Source: Ensifer canadensis (GTDB lineage: Bacteria > Pseudomonadota > Alphaproteobacteria > Rhizobiales > Rhizobiaceae). Taken from it: DNA of 64,000 nt. Made by a program: the position numbers and the translations under genes. The stretch lies in contig NZ_CP083373.1 in NCBI RefSeq assembly GCF_017488845.2, positions 62,001 to 126,000 of the forward strand, given 5' to 3'. Below are positions 16,599 through 24,459 of this stretch, one piece after another (position 1 is the first letter of the stretch; every line of letters starts with the position of its first letter). The notes below the pieces were generated by a model. It was not told where the DNA came from, ran no database searches, and worked only from the letters and a program-made list of their open reading frames with translations.

Positions 16599-18875
16599 AT
16601 GCTACGCGAAAACAAAGCGGTCGGCGCGCCACATTCACGCGTGGATGGCCCGTTAAAGGTAACCGGTCAGGCGCGGTATGCCGCGGAATATTTTGACACA
16701 GGCTTGCTGTTTGGATGCGTGGTGTCCGCCAATATTGCAACGGGTAAGATTGCCTCGATCGACATAGACCATGCGGCCTGCATGCCCGGCGTCGTGAAGG
16801 TCTTCACGCACGAAAACCGCCCGGCGGTCGCTTACCGAAATAGCAAGTGGAAGGATCAGGTCGCTCTGCCCGGTCATCCCTTCCGCCCGCTAGAAAATGA
16901 CCGCATACTTTTCGACGGTCAGCCCGTGGCACTTGTGGTTGCCGACAGCTACGAGGCGGCACGAGATGCAGCGAGCTGTGTGCGGGTACACTATCTGCCC
17001 AACCGTCCGCAAACTGATCTTGAGCGCAATCTCGACGAAAGCTACGTGCCGCCGGTGCCCCGCTCTGAGCAATCTATGCCGCCGCCGCCTCGCGGCGATG
17101 CGCACGCTGCCTTCGCAGCCGCGCCATACAAGATTTCCGCCGAGTACCGGATGGATGGTGAACATCACAATCCGATGGAACTGTTCGCCACGACAGTGAT
17201 ACGAAATGGCAACGGCGATTTGACCGTGTATGACAAAACCCAGGGCTCGCAGAACTCCCACGAGTACATTTGCAATGTATTCGGGTTAGCGTCCGAAAAA
17301 TTAACGGTGAAGAACAGTTTCGTAGGAGGTGCTTTCGGGCAGGGATTGCGGCCGAAGTACCAACTCTTTTTGGCTGTGATGGCGAGCCTTGATCTGAAAC
17401 GATCGATCAAGGTCGAGATGAGCCGCCGCGAGATGTTTTACCTGACTTGGCGGCCCTCTAGTTTCCAACAGGTCTCCCTTGCAGCCGATGGAAATGGAAA
17501 CCTGATATCGGTCATGCACCATGCCGTCCATTCGACGTCCCGTCATGAAGATTACCAGGAAAACGTCGCTAATTGGTCCGGCCTCGCCTACCATTGCGAA
17601 AACGTCAAGATTACGTATGAAATCGTCAAGCTCGACGTTTCTACTCCAGGCGATATGCGCGCGCCCGGGGCGGCAACAGGTATAACGGCCCTTGAGGTGG
17701 CAATTGACGAACTCGCTTTCGCCACAGGAACTGACCCATTGGATTTCCGCATCCGCAATTTCGCCCATCGGGACCAGAACCAAGACAAGGAAATCACCTC
17801 CAAGGCGTTGATGGCTTGTTACCATGAAGGCGCTTCACGCTTCGGATGGTCAGGGCGTTCGGCAGAACCGCGCTCGATGCGCGAGGGAAATGACCTTGTG
17901 GGTTGGGGAATGGCAACGGGCTTATGGGAAGCTAAAATGTCGCCAGCTGAAGCCAAAGTGCGGGTTTCTTCTGATGGCAAGGTCTACGTCTCGGCTGCCG
18001 CTTCCGATATCGGGACCGGCACCTATACGATCCTCGGCCAGATTGCCGCTGATTGCTTCGATGTTCCAATTGACAACGTCACCGTTCAGATCGGGGACTC
18101 TTCTCTTCCTAAGACGGCCGTCGAAGGCGGATCCTACACAGCTGCATCATCTGGTACTGCCGTCCAGGCAGCATCAAAGCGTGTCATTGAAACTCTCCTC
18201 AAGCATGCGCATGTCATGTCTGGCACGCCGCTAAAACACGCCGCAGCCAAGGAAGTCGAAATTGCCGAGGGTCGCCTCGTTCTCAAGACCAATCACCAGC
18301 TCGGTCTGGCTTTGTCCGACATCATGAGCTTTGTCGGCGTCTCGGCCATCGAAGAACTTGGAGTAGCCGGGCCAGACAAGAAACTCGCCAAGACATTTGC
18401 TGCCTACACCCATTCAGCCGTGTTTGCCGAGGTCAAGGTGGATGCTGATCTCGGCGTTGTTCGCGTCACGCGAGTTGTCAGCGCCATTGCCGCGGGCCGC
18501 ATCCTTAATCCCAAGACCGCTCGAAGCCAGATTCTGGGCGGCATTGTGATGGGAATTGGCATGGCGTTGCATGAAAAGGGGATGATCGACCACCGCATCG
18601 GCCGGATCGTCAACCATAACTTGGCCGAGTATCACGTGCCCACAAATGCCGATATCGACGGGCTTGAGGTGATTTTTGTCGAGGAGGATGACAACAAGGT
18701 GAGCCCCATCGGAGCAAAAGGACTGGGCGAGATCGGCATTATCGGTGTTGCCGCTGCCGTTTCAAATGCGATATCTCACGCAACAGGGACTCGTTTCCGC
18801 GACTTTCCCATTACTATCGACAAGTTACTAATGAGCGGCACGTCGAGCGATAACGGGCCTCGGCATCACCTCTGA
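16599..18875 (+). CDS. Molybdenum hydroxylase, molybdopterin catalytic subunit
   Basis: The 758-residue large subunit carries the molybdopterin-binding domains of the xanthine dehydrogenase family. GSQNSHEYICNVFGL, FVGGAFGQGLRPKYQ and GGSYTAASSGTAVQAA are recognisable, as is the C-terminal SPIGAKGLGEIGIIG with the catalytic glutamate. With the two upstream genes it forms a complete three-subunit enzyme, most like PaoABC aldehyde oxidoreductase, which removes aromatic and other aldehydes. No dedicated XdhC/PaoD chaperone follows. The stress-type promoter of the operon suggests a role in aldehyde detoxification. Confidence 0.9.
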   Translation: MLRENKAVGAPHSRVDGPLKVTGQARYAAEYFDTGLLFGCVVSANIATGKIASIDIDHAACMPGVVKVFTHENRPAVAYRNSKWKDQVALPGHPFRPLENDRILFDGQPVALVVADSYEAARDAASCVRVHYLPNRPQTDLERNLDESYVPPVPRSEQSMPPPPRGDAHAAFAAAPYKISAEYRMDGEHHNPMELFATTVIRNGNGDLTVYDKTQGSQNSHEYICNVFGLASEKLTVKNSFVGGAFGQGLRPKYQLFLAVMASLDLKRSIKVEMSRREMFYLTWRPSSFQQVSLAADGNGNLISVMHHAVHSTSRHEDYQENVANWSGLAYHCENVKITYEIVKLDVSTPGDMRAPGAATGITALEVAIDELAFATGTDPLDFRIRNFAHRDQNQDKEITSKALMACYHEGASRFGWSGRSAEPRSMREGNDLVGWGMATGLWEAKMSPAEAKVRVSSDGKVYVSAAASDIGTGTYTILGQIAADCFDVPIDNVTVQIGDSSLPKTAVEGGSYTAASSGTAVQAASKRVIETLLKHAHVMSGTPLKHAAAKEVEIAEGRLVLKTNHQLGLALSDIMSFVGVSAIEELGVAGPDKKLAKTFAAYTHSAVFAEVKVDADLGVVRVTRVVSAIAAGRILNPKTARSQILGGIVMGIGMALHEKGMIDHRIGRIVNHNLAEYHVPTNADIDGLEVIFVEEDDNKVSPIGAKGLGEIGIIGVAAAVSNAISHATGTRFRDFPITIDKLLMSGTSSDNGPRHHL

Positions 18876-18881
18876 TGGAAC

Positions 18882-19979
18882 CTAGGCCACTTTATTGAGT
18901 TCAGGCTTCGTGGAGAAATGCGCGTTGCCCAAGCCTGTTCCAATCGTCAATACGCCCCAGCTTTGTGCATCATCGAGAAAGGGAAGCTGCGACAACCCTT
19001 GTACGACGGCGTCATTGTGCATGACGAAAAAACTGTCTTGGTCTCCAATCTTCGGTACCGCACGTCGCAAGACCTCGGGCAGGTTGAAGCTTTCGCTCTC
19101 CCAGTTGCCCCCCGGCAGATTTTGCGCACCGCGGGTAATCGAGCCCGTTTCTTCGATGATCCCGGGACAGGCGATGCCGACTACTGGAGCGAGATCGAGC
19201 TTTTTCTTTCGCGCATATTCCACCATATGCCTGAGCATCGCGGCGACCTTTTCAACGCACGTGGTCCGGTTCGGCTCATCGTCGGTGTGCCGCCATACGT
19301 GCGATTTGCCAACCTTCGCATGAGCAAAGTTCTTAGCCTTTTGTGTGTTCAGTTCGACGACACCAACCCGAATATTGGTTCCACCGATGTCCACAGCGAG
19401 GATCGCTTGGTGCCCTTTGAGCATCCAATGAGGTAAAAGGTGCACGCTTCCGATCAGCCCCGCGTCGTCGGGATGATGACGAATTATATTGAGCTCCATT
19501 GCTGAACCTTGCTTCCTCAGGATCATCTGGGCTCGCTTTATACTCAACGCCCCGGCTTGGCTGGAAACGAAGCCGCCTCCCACCACCACCTTCTGTGTAC
19601 CGCTCCAGCTTTTCTCCGCCAGATACCGCAGCAAGACTGACACGAGCTCATGGGCGAACTCCTCGATCGCACTCCACACTGTCACCGCCGCCGCCGGCTT
19701 TCCGTCAGTCAGGAAACGATCGATCGTCCTTTTCGAGAGCATTTCCGTTTGCTTGCGTCCCAGAGGGTCGGGGGCGTTGTCGGATGCGATCTTGCGCCAG
19801 CGTGCGATCATCTCCTTGAATGCTTCCTTGTTGGCTCTGTCGCCAATGAAGCCGTTCTTGTCTTTGATTTCAAAATTATACTCATCGACACGAACCCGGG
19901 GGAGATCCCCTGCCCCATGCGCAATGGGCTTGCCCTTGCTTCGTTCCATTTCCGCCCGTGCCCTGGTCGCTTTTGCCAT
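18882..19979 (-). CDS. ROK-family sugar kinase-like protein with swapped halves
   Basis: Residues about 190-355 hold the usual N-terminal lobe of ROK kinases: ILAVDIGGTNIRVGVVEL, VGIACPGIIEETG, AQNLPGGNW, MHNDAVVQGL and the phosphate motif VLTIGTGLGNAHFS, after which the protein ends. The part that normally follows, KVVVGGGFVSSQAG and HHPDDAGLIGSVHL, is found before it (about residues 127-182). This looks like a circular permutation. The first ~125 residues are helical and unassigned. It may be a glucokinase-like enzyme, but the zinc-cysteine motif of ROK repressors and kinases is absent. It has its own perfect stress-type promoter. Confidence 0.75.
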   Translation of the reverse strand: MAKATRARAEMERSKGKPIAHGAGDLPRVRVDEYNFEIKDKNGFIGDRANKEAFKEMIARWRKIASDNAPDPLGRKQTEMLSKRTIDRFLTDGKPAAAVTVWSAIEEFAHELVSVLLRYLAEKSWSGTQKVVVGGGFVSSQAGALSIKRAQMILRKQGSAMELNIIRHHPDDAGLIGSVHLLPHWMLKGHQAILAVDIGGTNIRVGVVELNTQKAKNFAHAKVGKSHVWRHTDDEPNRTTCVEKVAAMLRHMVEYARKKKLDLAPVVGIACPGIIEETGSITRGAQNLPGGNWESESFNLPEVLRRAVPKIGDQDSFFVMHNDAVVQGLSQLPFLDDAQSWGVLTIGTGLGNAHFSTKPELNKVA

Positions 19980-20010
19980 GAATTTCGTCCCGCCATTTAA
20001 CTACCATCCA

Positions 20011-20035
20011 AACGCGGGTTCCGCGTTGAGGTTCC
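20011..20035 (-). promoter_or_regulatory. EcfG-type promoter, perfect (GGAAC-N16-CGTT)
   Basis: Reading leftward, GGAAC is at 20035-20031 and CGTT at 20014-20011, about 30 bases before the ROK gene start at 19,979. Confidence 0.75.
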
Positions 20036-20106
20036 TTGGGCCGCGGCAGTTCCTGAGTGACGCTCGATTTCCGCCAGTGTCCCGACGGATTGCCTCTCGC
20101 GATTGG

Positions 20107-21135
20107 CTAATGACTCCGCCGGCCGTGATGGCGAGCCGTTGATTGGCCCTGCACGAAGTTGGCCGGCCACAGTTCGTGGATCTCGTTTGCTGGTCGTCCG
20201 GCAAGAAGTTCGAGGATTAACTCGCCTGCACGCATGCCGGCTCGGTGCAGGGATGAACGCGTCGCACTCAACGTAGGTGACATATGTTCGGCGCGCAGAT
20301 ATGCGAGTCTGTCGTCATGAGCCACGACCGAAACGTCTCTACCCACTATAAGGCCGCAAGCTTTTGCGGCGCGATAGACGCCAAGTGCGCTGGTTGTAGA
20401 CCCTGTAACAACGGCCGTGGGGCGCGGGTGCTGTTCAAAAAAGGACCGCCCCACGACAAATCCGTTCTCATCGGTCAGGTCGCCATTCGCTACAATTTCA
20501 GTATCGTATGGCAGCGCCCGTTCGGCGAGTGCTTCCCGATATCCTCGGTGGCGTTGCGAACTAAAAGCGAGTTCTTGTGGGCCGTTTATCAGGGCGATAC
20601 GTTGATGCGCGAGATCCAGCAGATGTTCCGTGGCGAGTTTCGCCAACCCTACGCTGTCGATATCGAACCAAGCGTGATCTGAGCACTCCGGCAATTGGCC
20701 GTAGGTCAGGAAGGGAACGCGCTGCTCGAGGAGCGAAGTGATCCGCGCGTCACCCGCCAATGGACTGCTCAATATCACTGCGTCTACGCGTCCGCCTTTC
20801 GCCAACCTGTCGCACATTTCTATATCGGAATCCTGGGAACCGGATGCCACAGGGGCTATCAGCATTTCGCACTCCCGGGCGACAAGGGCCCGTCCCACTC
20901 CCGTTATGAATTCTGCGGTCTGGTAGGCCAGCGAACGGTCAAAGATGATGCCTATAGCGCCTGCTTTACCGGTTGCAAGGCGGACGGCCGTGCTGTTGGG
21001 ACGATAACCAAACCGGCTAGCCTCTTTCAAAACGCGCTGGCGCGTTTTCTCGCGCACCTCTGGATAGCCGGCGAGCGCACGGCTGACAGTCGTTGGGGAT
21101 AGGCCCAACTTCTCAGCAAAATCCTTCAATCTCAT
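20107..21135 (-). CDS. LacI-family transcriptional regulator
   Basis: The 342-residue protein starts with the LacI helix-turn-helix MRLKDFAEKLGLSPTTVSRA, has the hinge-region context GYRPNSTAVRLATGK, and a periplasmic-binding-protein-like sensor domain (GAIGIIFDRSLAYQTAEFI, ALINGPQELAFSSQRHRGY, VVAHDDRLAYL). It therefore responds to a sugar-like ligand. It lies just upstream of the ROK gene in the same direction, but the two are separated by the ROK gene's own promoter. No transporter is adjacent, so its target is unknown. Confidence 0.88.
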   Translation of the reverse strand: MRLKDFAEKLGLSPTTVSRALAGYPEVREKTRQRVLKEASRFGYRPNSTAVRLATGKAGAIGIIFDRSLAYQTAEFITGVGRALVARECEMLIAPVASGSQDSDIEMCDRLAKGGRVDAVILSSPLAGDARITSLLEQRVPFLTYGQLPECSDHAWFDIDSVGLAKLATEHLLDLAHQRIALINGPQELAFSSQRHRGYREALAERALPYDTEIVANGDLTDENGFVVGRSFFEQHPRPTAVVTGSTTSALGVYRAAKACGLIVGRDVSVVAHDDRLAYLRAEHMSPTLSATRSSLHRAGMRAGELILELLAGRPANEIHELWPANFVQGQSTARHHGRRSH

Positions 21136-21334
21136 CTATCGTCCTAAGCTCCGCATAGATGGGAAACCATTTTCCATCCAATTAGATCCCTGGGGCTGCG
21201 GGAACTTTAAAAGTGAGTGGAGCAAGGGATGCTGATCGCCGCGAAGAGTTACGTAACGTCCTGGACGTTTGTCTGGGAATCCCTGGTGACGGGCCTTTTA
21301 TATTAGGAAGATGTTGTTAGCGGTGGAGGGCGCT

Positions 21335-21360
21335 GGAACGAACACGATTACTCGTACGTT
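21335..21360 (+). promoter_or_regulatory. EcfG-type promoter, perfect (GGAAC-N17-CGTT)
   Basis: GGAAC 21335-21339 and CGTT 21357-21360, about 28 bases before the start of the sigma region-2-like gene. Confidence 0.78.
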
Positions 21361-21387
21361 GTGTGTGAGCAATGATCGAGGATGGTC

Positions 21388-21666
21388 ATGACCGAAGGCA
21401 CCAAAAAGGAGTTCGACGTGATTGGATTGCTTCCGTCGCTGAGGCAGTTCGCCAGTACACTCGAGATGGATCCGCAACGGTCAAAGCTTCTGGTCGAGCG
21501 TACGTTACGTCGAGCCGTCTCCGAACTTAAATCCTATCGCATCGGCATGGACCTTCGTCGGTGGCTCTTCAGATTAATGCTTGAGACCGCCGAACTACGG
21601 GCTTCTCATGGGAAGATAGCTTTACCAGCCCGGCGCGATCGATCACGACAAAGTCTTATGTCCTGA
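21388..21666 (+). CDS. Stand-alone sigma region-2-like protein (92 aa)
   Basis: Residues 13-68 (GLLPSLRQFASTL ... LLVERTLRRAV ... DLRRWLFRLMLETA) align without gaps over 56 positions to region 2 of the ECF sigma factor encoded at 35,785. Shared positions include L-P-x-L-R, LV-x-x-TL, G-x-x-L-x-x-WL and the final Met. There is no region 4, so it cannot act as a normal sigma factor. PhyR uses a sigma-like domain to bind the anti-sigma factor NepR, and a similar decoy role is my inference. The gene is driven by a perfect stress-type promoter. Confidence 0.7.
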   Translation: MTEGTKKEFDVIGLLPSLRQFASTLEMDPQRSKLLVERTLRRAVSELKSYRIGMDLRRWLFRLMLETAELRASHGKIALPARRDRSRQSLMS

Positions 21667-21710
21667 CGTACGGCGGGCAGGATCGTGCACTAAGCAGCTG
21701 AGAGTGAAGC

Positions 21711-21905
21711 TCAGACCTTTTTTGTTTTCATAGCGTCCGAAAGCTTGGTCCGATCGGGATCGCTGAGATTTTCACCAACAGCATCACGATCACTGTCCGG
21801 ATCATCAACTGCCGGAAGGTAGCCGCGGGGGCGGGTCTGTCTTGGCCCTTCCCACCGCGGCGACTGATCGGTGGTGCCAGGTTTACCATCACGTGGCGTT
21901 TTCAT
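21711..21905 (-). CDS. Small hydrophilic hypothetical protein (64 aa)
   Basis: Starts MKTPRDGKPGTTDQSPRW, is rich in Asp, Arg and Pro, and has no structural motif; it is probably disordered. AAAGGA lies about six bases before ATG 21,905. Short proteins of this kind are common among stress-induced rhizobial genes. No stress-type promoter was found directly upstream. Confidence 0.5.
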   Translation of the reverse strand: MKTPRDGKPGTTDQSPRWEGPRQTRPRGYLPAVDDPDSDRDAVGENLSDPDRTKLSDAMKTKKV

Positions 21906-22016
21906 TTTCTTTTCCTTTGTTTGAGTTCATAACAAGTCGACTTGCGTCTCCACATCCCGCCACTCGGCCCACCTGAGGTGAGGCCAACGACCTGGCCCAG
22001 CGAGCACTGTCTGCTA

Positions 22017-22286
22017 CTACGACCCAGACCAACTGTTGACGGCAATGCGAGCTTCGCGCGCGGCCTCAATAAACGCACGACGGGCGTCATCGGGCGAACG
22101 CGAGCTGTGTTCTCCCATATGGCATATTGCCAAAGCCGCCTGTCGGGCCGGCCCGTCGTCGTGATGCCAGTGGTTCCGCAAGATGAGATATGCATCGCGA
22201 GTGCTCTGTACGCGAAATATCCGATCACCATCCGCCAGGAAGATCTCTTCATCCCAAAGTCGATCGACACCCAATTCTTCTCTCAT
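22017..22286 (-). CDS. DUF982 protein
   Basis: The 89-residue product has the DUF982 layout: LWDEEIFLADGDRIFRVQST, DAYLILRNHWHH, ARQAALAICHMG and DARRAFIEAAREARIAV. The family is small, nearly confined to Rhizobiales and of unknown function. The ATG overlaps the stop of the CBS-domain gene (ATGA), so both are in one operon. It is one of three DUF982 genes in the window. Confidence 0.85.
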   Translation of the reverse strand: MREELGVDRLWDEEIFLADGDRIFRVQSTRDAYLILRNHWHHDDGPARQAALAICHMGEHSSRSPDDARRAFIEAAREARIAVNSWSGS

Positions 22287-22747
22287 GCTTCGACCTCCAT
22301 GACTGCGAACTGGGCGGGCTCGGTCGATCTGCTCAGGATCATGCCCGCAACTTCCGGATGAACACGTGCGATGTCTGATAGCGAAAGAACCCCGACCGCC
22401 TCATGGCGATCATTCACAACGACAAGACGGCGGATCTTGCGTTCTGCCATCTTTTGCGCCGCATTCAATATGCTATCCTCAGGAGTGCAGGTTTCTGGCG
22501 AGACGACCATAAATTCGCGCACCGCACGAGTAGGGGGCGTGCCTTCGGCAAGCACCGACACAACGATATCTCGATCGGTAAGAACGCCAATGATGGCGCC
22601 GACACCGGGGACTTCCACCGGAAGTATTCCGACACCCGTTGCCGCCATCAAACGGGCGGCGGACTGGGCACTATCATTGGGTGAGATCGTAAAGGGCGTC
22701 GGTGTCATAAGTGAACCCACATTTGTAATCTGCTCAGAGCTTGCCAT
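22283..22747 (-). CDS. CBS-domain pair protein
   Basis: The 154-residue protein consists of two CBS domains: MTPTPFTISPNDSAQSAARL with GVLTDRDIVVSVLA, and VSPETCTPEDSILNAAQKM with GVLSLSDIARV. CBS pairs bind adenosine nucleotides such as AMP or ATP, and this stand-alone form (HRP1/YrhF-like) is frequent among stress-induced proteins. It is the middle gene of a three-gene operon, overlapping the genes on both sides. Confidence 0.88.
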   Translation of the reverse strand: MASSEQITNVGSLMTPTPFTISPNDSAQSAARLMAATGVGILPVEVPGVGAIIGVLTDRDIVVSVLAEGTPPTRAVREFMVVSPETCTPEDSILNAAQKMAERKIRRLVVVNDRHEAVGVLSLSDIARVHPEVAGMILSRSTEPAQFAVMEVEA

Positions 22748-22937
22748 CGATCAAGCTCCTGCCATTGATCGATGCCGGCACCGCGATTTCGTCAGCGGGT
22801 GATTTTGGCAAAGGAAGATCGACGCGGTCCGGTGGCTCGACTTGCGCATCGTGGATCTTGTTCTTGCCATGTGTGGGCGGCCCGAAATATTCGGGCTTCG
22901 GTGGGCGCGGCGGAAGACGTTTGAAGCGGAGGCGCAT
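22734..22937 (-). CDS. Small proline-rich hypothetical protein (67 aa)
   Basis: Starts MRLRFKRLPPRPPKPEYFG and is rich in Pro, Lys and Asp with no recognised domain. AAAGGGA precedes ATG 22,937. Its 3' end overlaps the CBS gene by 14 bases, so it is the first gene of the operon that starts at the stress-type promoter 22,970-22,994. Confidence 0.5.
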   Translation of the reverse strand: MRLRFKRLPPRPPKPEYFGPPTHGKNKIHDAQVEPPDRVDLPLPKSPADEIAVPASINGRSLIDGKL

Positions 22938-22969
22938 AACGGGTCCCTTTCAGTTGATTGTCAAAACTC

Positions 22970-22994
22970 AACTCAATCCGCTGGTAATTGTTCC
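22970..22994 (-). promoter_or_regulatory. EcfG-type promoter (GGAAC-N16-AGTT)
   Basis: GGAAC 22994-22990 and AGTT 22973-22970, about 33 bases before the operon of the proline-rich, CBS and DUF982 genes. Confidence 0.6.
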
Positions 22995-23257
22995 GATTTT
23001 TGCTGGTCACGGTCCTCACCAAAACGTGCCTCGACTGCGTGTAATATCGCTTGGAGCTCCTCACTGAGGGTATTTTGGGCTGCGAAAGCCTCACTCGGCA
23101 CGACGCCTGGATCTTCCTCATGATCCTTCACGACCAAATCGTCCTCCACCTGTCCTAGAAGGCTTTGCCATTCCTCGGGGCGAGCTTGGCGAAGAATGCC
23201 CAGTAGTCCAATCAGCAGCTCTCTGTGCGCTGCCAGTTGAAATTCCAGCTTGTTCAT
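22973..23257 (-). CDS. Hypothetical protein (94 aa)
   Basis: Starts MNKLEFQLAAHRELLIGLLG, followed by acidic helical sequence ending QQKSEQLPAD. GGAG seven to ten bases before ATG 23,257 supports that start over an upstream in-frame codon at 23,386. The sequence suggests a helical soluble protein. I do not recognise it. Its last codons overlap the promoter of the next operon. Confidence 0.5.
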   Translation of the reverse strand: MNKLEFQLAAHRELLIGLLGILRQARPEEWQSLLGQVEDDLVVKDHEEDPGVVPSEAFAAQNTLSEELQAILHAVEARFGEDRDQQKSEQLPAD

Positions 23258-23564
23258 CTCTGGCTCCATTCGTTGCTCCACTCTGCACTCGAACTCACCT
23301 GGCCTGCTTGGTTCCCAGGTGCGATAGAGACCGTCAGGAAACTGATCTCGCATGTGGAGCTCATGGACGCTCATGCTCGACTTCACAACGGCCCGTGTCC
23401 GAGCGTGTTCCGTCCATATCGAGTTTGAGGTTCACCCACATGGTCCGAGACAGGTTGGCGTTGTTTCGCAATACTGAGATATCTCATGGCAATATGGCGG
23501 CTCACGACCGCCATCGGGCGGAGCCGGCATTGCTGGCTATTTTCGCGATGCCTCTTCTTCGCCT

Positions 23565-23789
23565 TTACAAAGATGGTTTGCGATCATCACCTGTATCGCG
23601 CGCTTCATCTTGGGTGGGGTCGGATGGCAAGGTTTGATTCCGGTTCGTCTCTCTCGGCATAGGCACCTCGTCGGGGCCTATCTCTCGGGCTGCCTGTTCC
23701 CAATGACGTCTCTCCTGTCCCTCGGGGCGTCCTTCATTCTCCCATATCGCATAGGCTCGGCGCCGTATTATTTCGTCCCTGTCGTTCAT
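23565..23789 (-). CDS. DUF2934 protein (74 aa)
   Basis: The N-terminus MNDRDEIIRRRAYAIWENEG plus RPEGQERRHWEQAAREI is the DUF2934 domain, a short helical family of unknown function in proteobacteria. A paralogue with the same first residues is at 36,365-36,625. The start is fixed by the family N-terminus. It is divergent from the BON gene and both have stress-type promoters. Confidence 0.82.
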   Translation of the reverse strand: MNDRDEIIRRRAYAIWENEGRPEGQERRHWEQAAREIGPDEVPMPRETNRNQTLPSDPTQDEARDTGDDRKPSL

Positions 23790-23829
23790 GGCCTGATCTC
23801 CGTATTTCATGTCAACTACGGAGCTTGCT

Positions 23830-23854
23830 AACCGGCCAGTCGACCATTTGTTCC
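23830..23854 (-). promoter_or_regulatory. EcfG-type promoter (GGAAC-N16-GGTT)
   Basis: GGAAC 23854-23850 and GGTT 23833-23830, about 40 bases before the DUF2934 gene. Its -35 is only 21 bases from the -35 of the divergent promoter at 23,876. Confidence 0.65.
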
Positions 23855-23875
23855 GGTTTGATGACGCCGATTGTG

Positions 23876-23900
23876 GGAACACATAATCGGCTCGGCGGTT
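23876..23900 (+). promoter_or_regulatory. EcfG-type promoter (GGAAC-N16-GGTT)
   Basis: GGAAC 23876-23880 and GGTT 23897-23900, 30 bases before the BON-domain gene start at 23,931, which itself has AAGGAG upstream. Confidence 0.65.
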
Positions 23901-23930
23901 TTTCCAACGGTGGTCGCAAGGAGAAATGAC

Positions 23931-24459
23931 ATGCCAAAACATCGGAGCACGGCTGATGACTACTCCGCACGCCCCCGAGGAGCGGACTACGAGAACTCGA
24001 TTTATGGGACCATTCCCGAGGAAAGGGGTTCTCTAAGAGAAATCCCCGAGAGCAACAATACCTGTCCTACAATCGCGCAAGAACGTTTGACGGAACCGGA
24101 TTTTCCAGCGCGAATGACGCCCCTGCGGTCGGGGATTGTCACCCTCGGTCCCGGAGCCATGGGCGGTGAGACAGGAATCACCGCTTGGCCCATTTCAGGG
24201 AAGGGGGCCCAAAGCCTACCCGCGAAGTGACTGCAGCATCGAAGAGGTTGTCAAGGATCGGCTGACCCTCGCTGGAACCCTCGATGCAACGGAAATCGAA
24301 GTCAGCGTTTACTCAGGCGAAGTCGTGCTTTCCGGTACCGTCAACAGCAAGTCGGCACGGCGTCAAGCGGAAGAAATCGCGGAGGGCGTGCGCAGCGTCA
24401 GCCATGTACGGAACAATTTGCGAGTGGACCTTAAACAGGGCCACTTAAACGAGACATGA
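23931..24459 (+). pseudogene. BON-domain protein, apparently frameshifted
   Basis: The first frame starts MPKHRSTADDYSARPRGADY behind a good ribosome site and stops at 24,230. The BON domain (SIEEVVKDRLTLAGTLDATE, EVVLSGTVNSKSARRQAEEI, VSHVRNNLRV) lies in the next frame and ends at 24,459. In related rhizobial proteins a sequence like GRGPKAYPRSD links the two parts in one chain. Here it is out of frame, so one frameshift between about 24,130 and 24,200 is likely. BON domains bind phospholipids or hold envelope proteins under osmotic stress. Confidence 0.6.
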
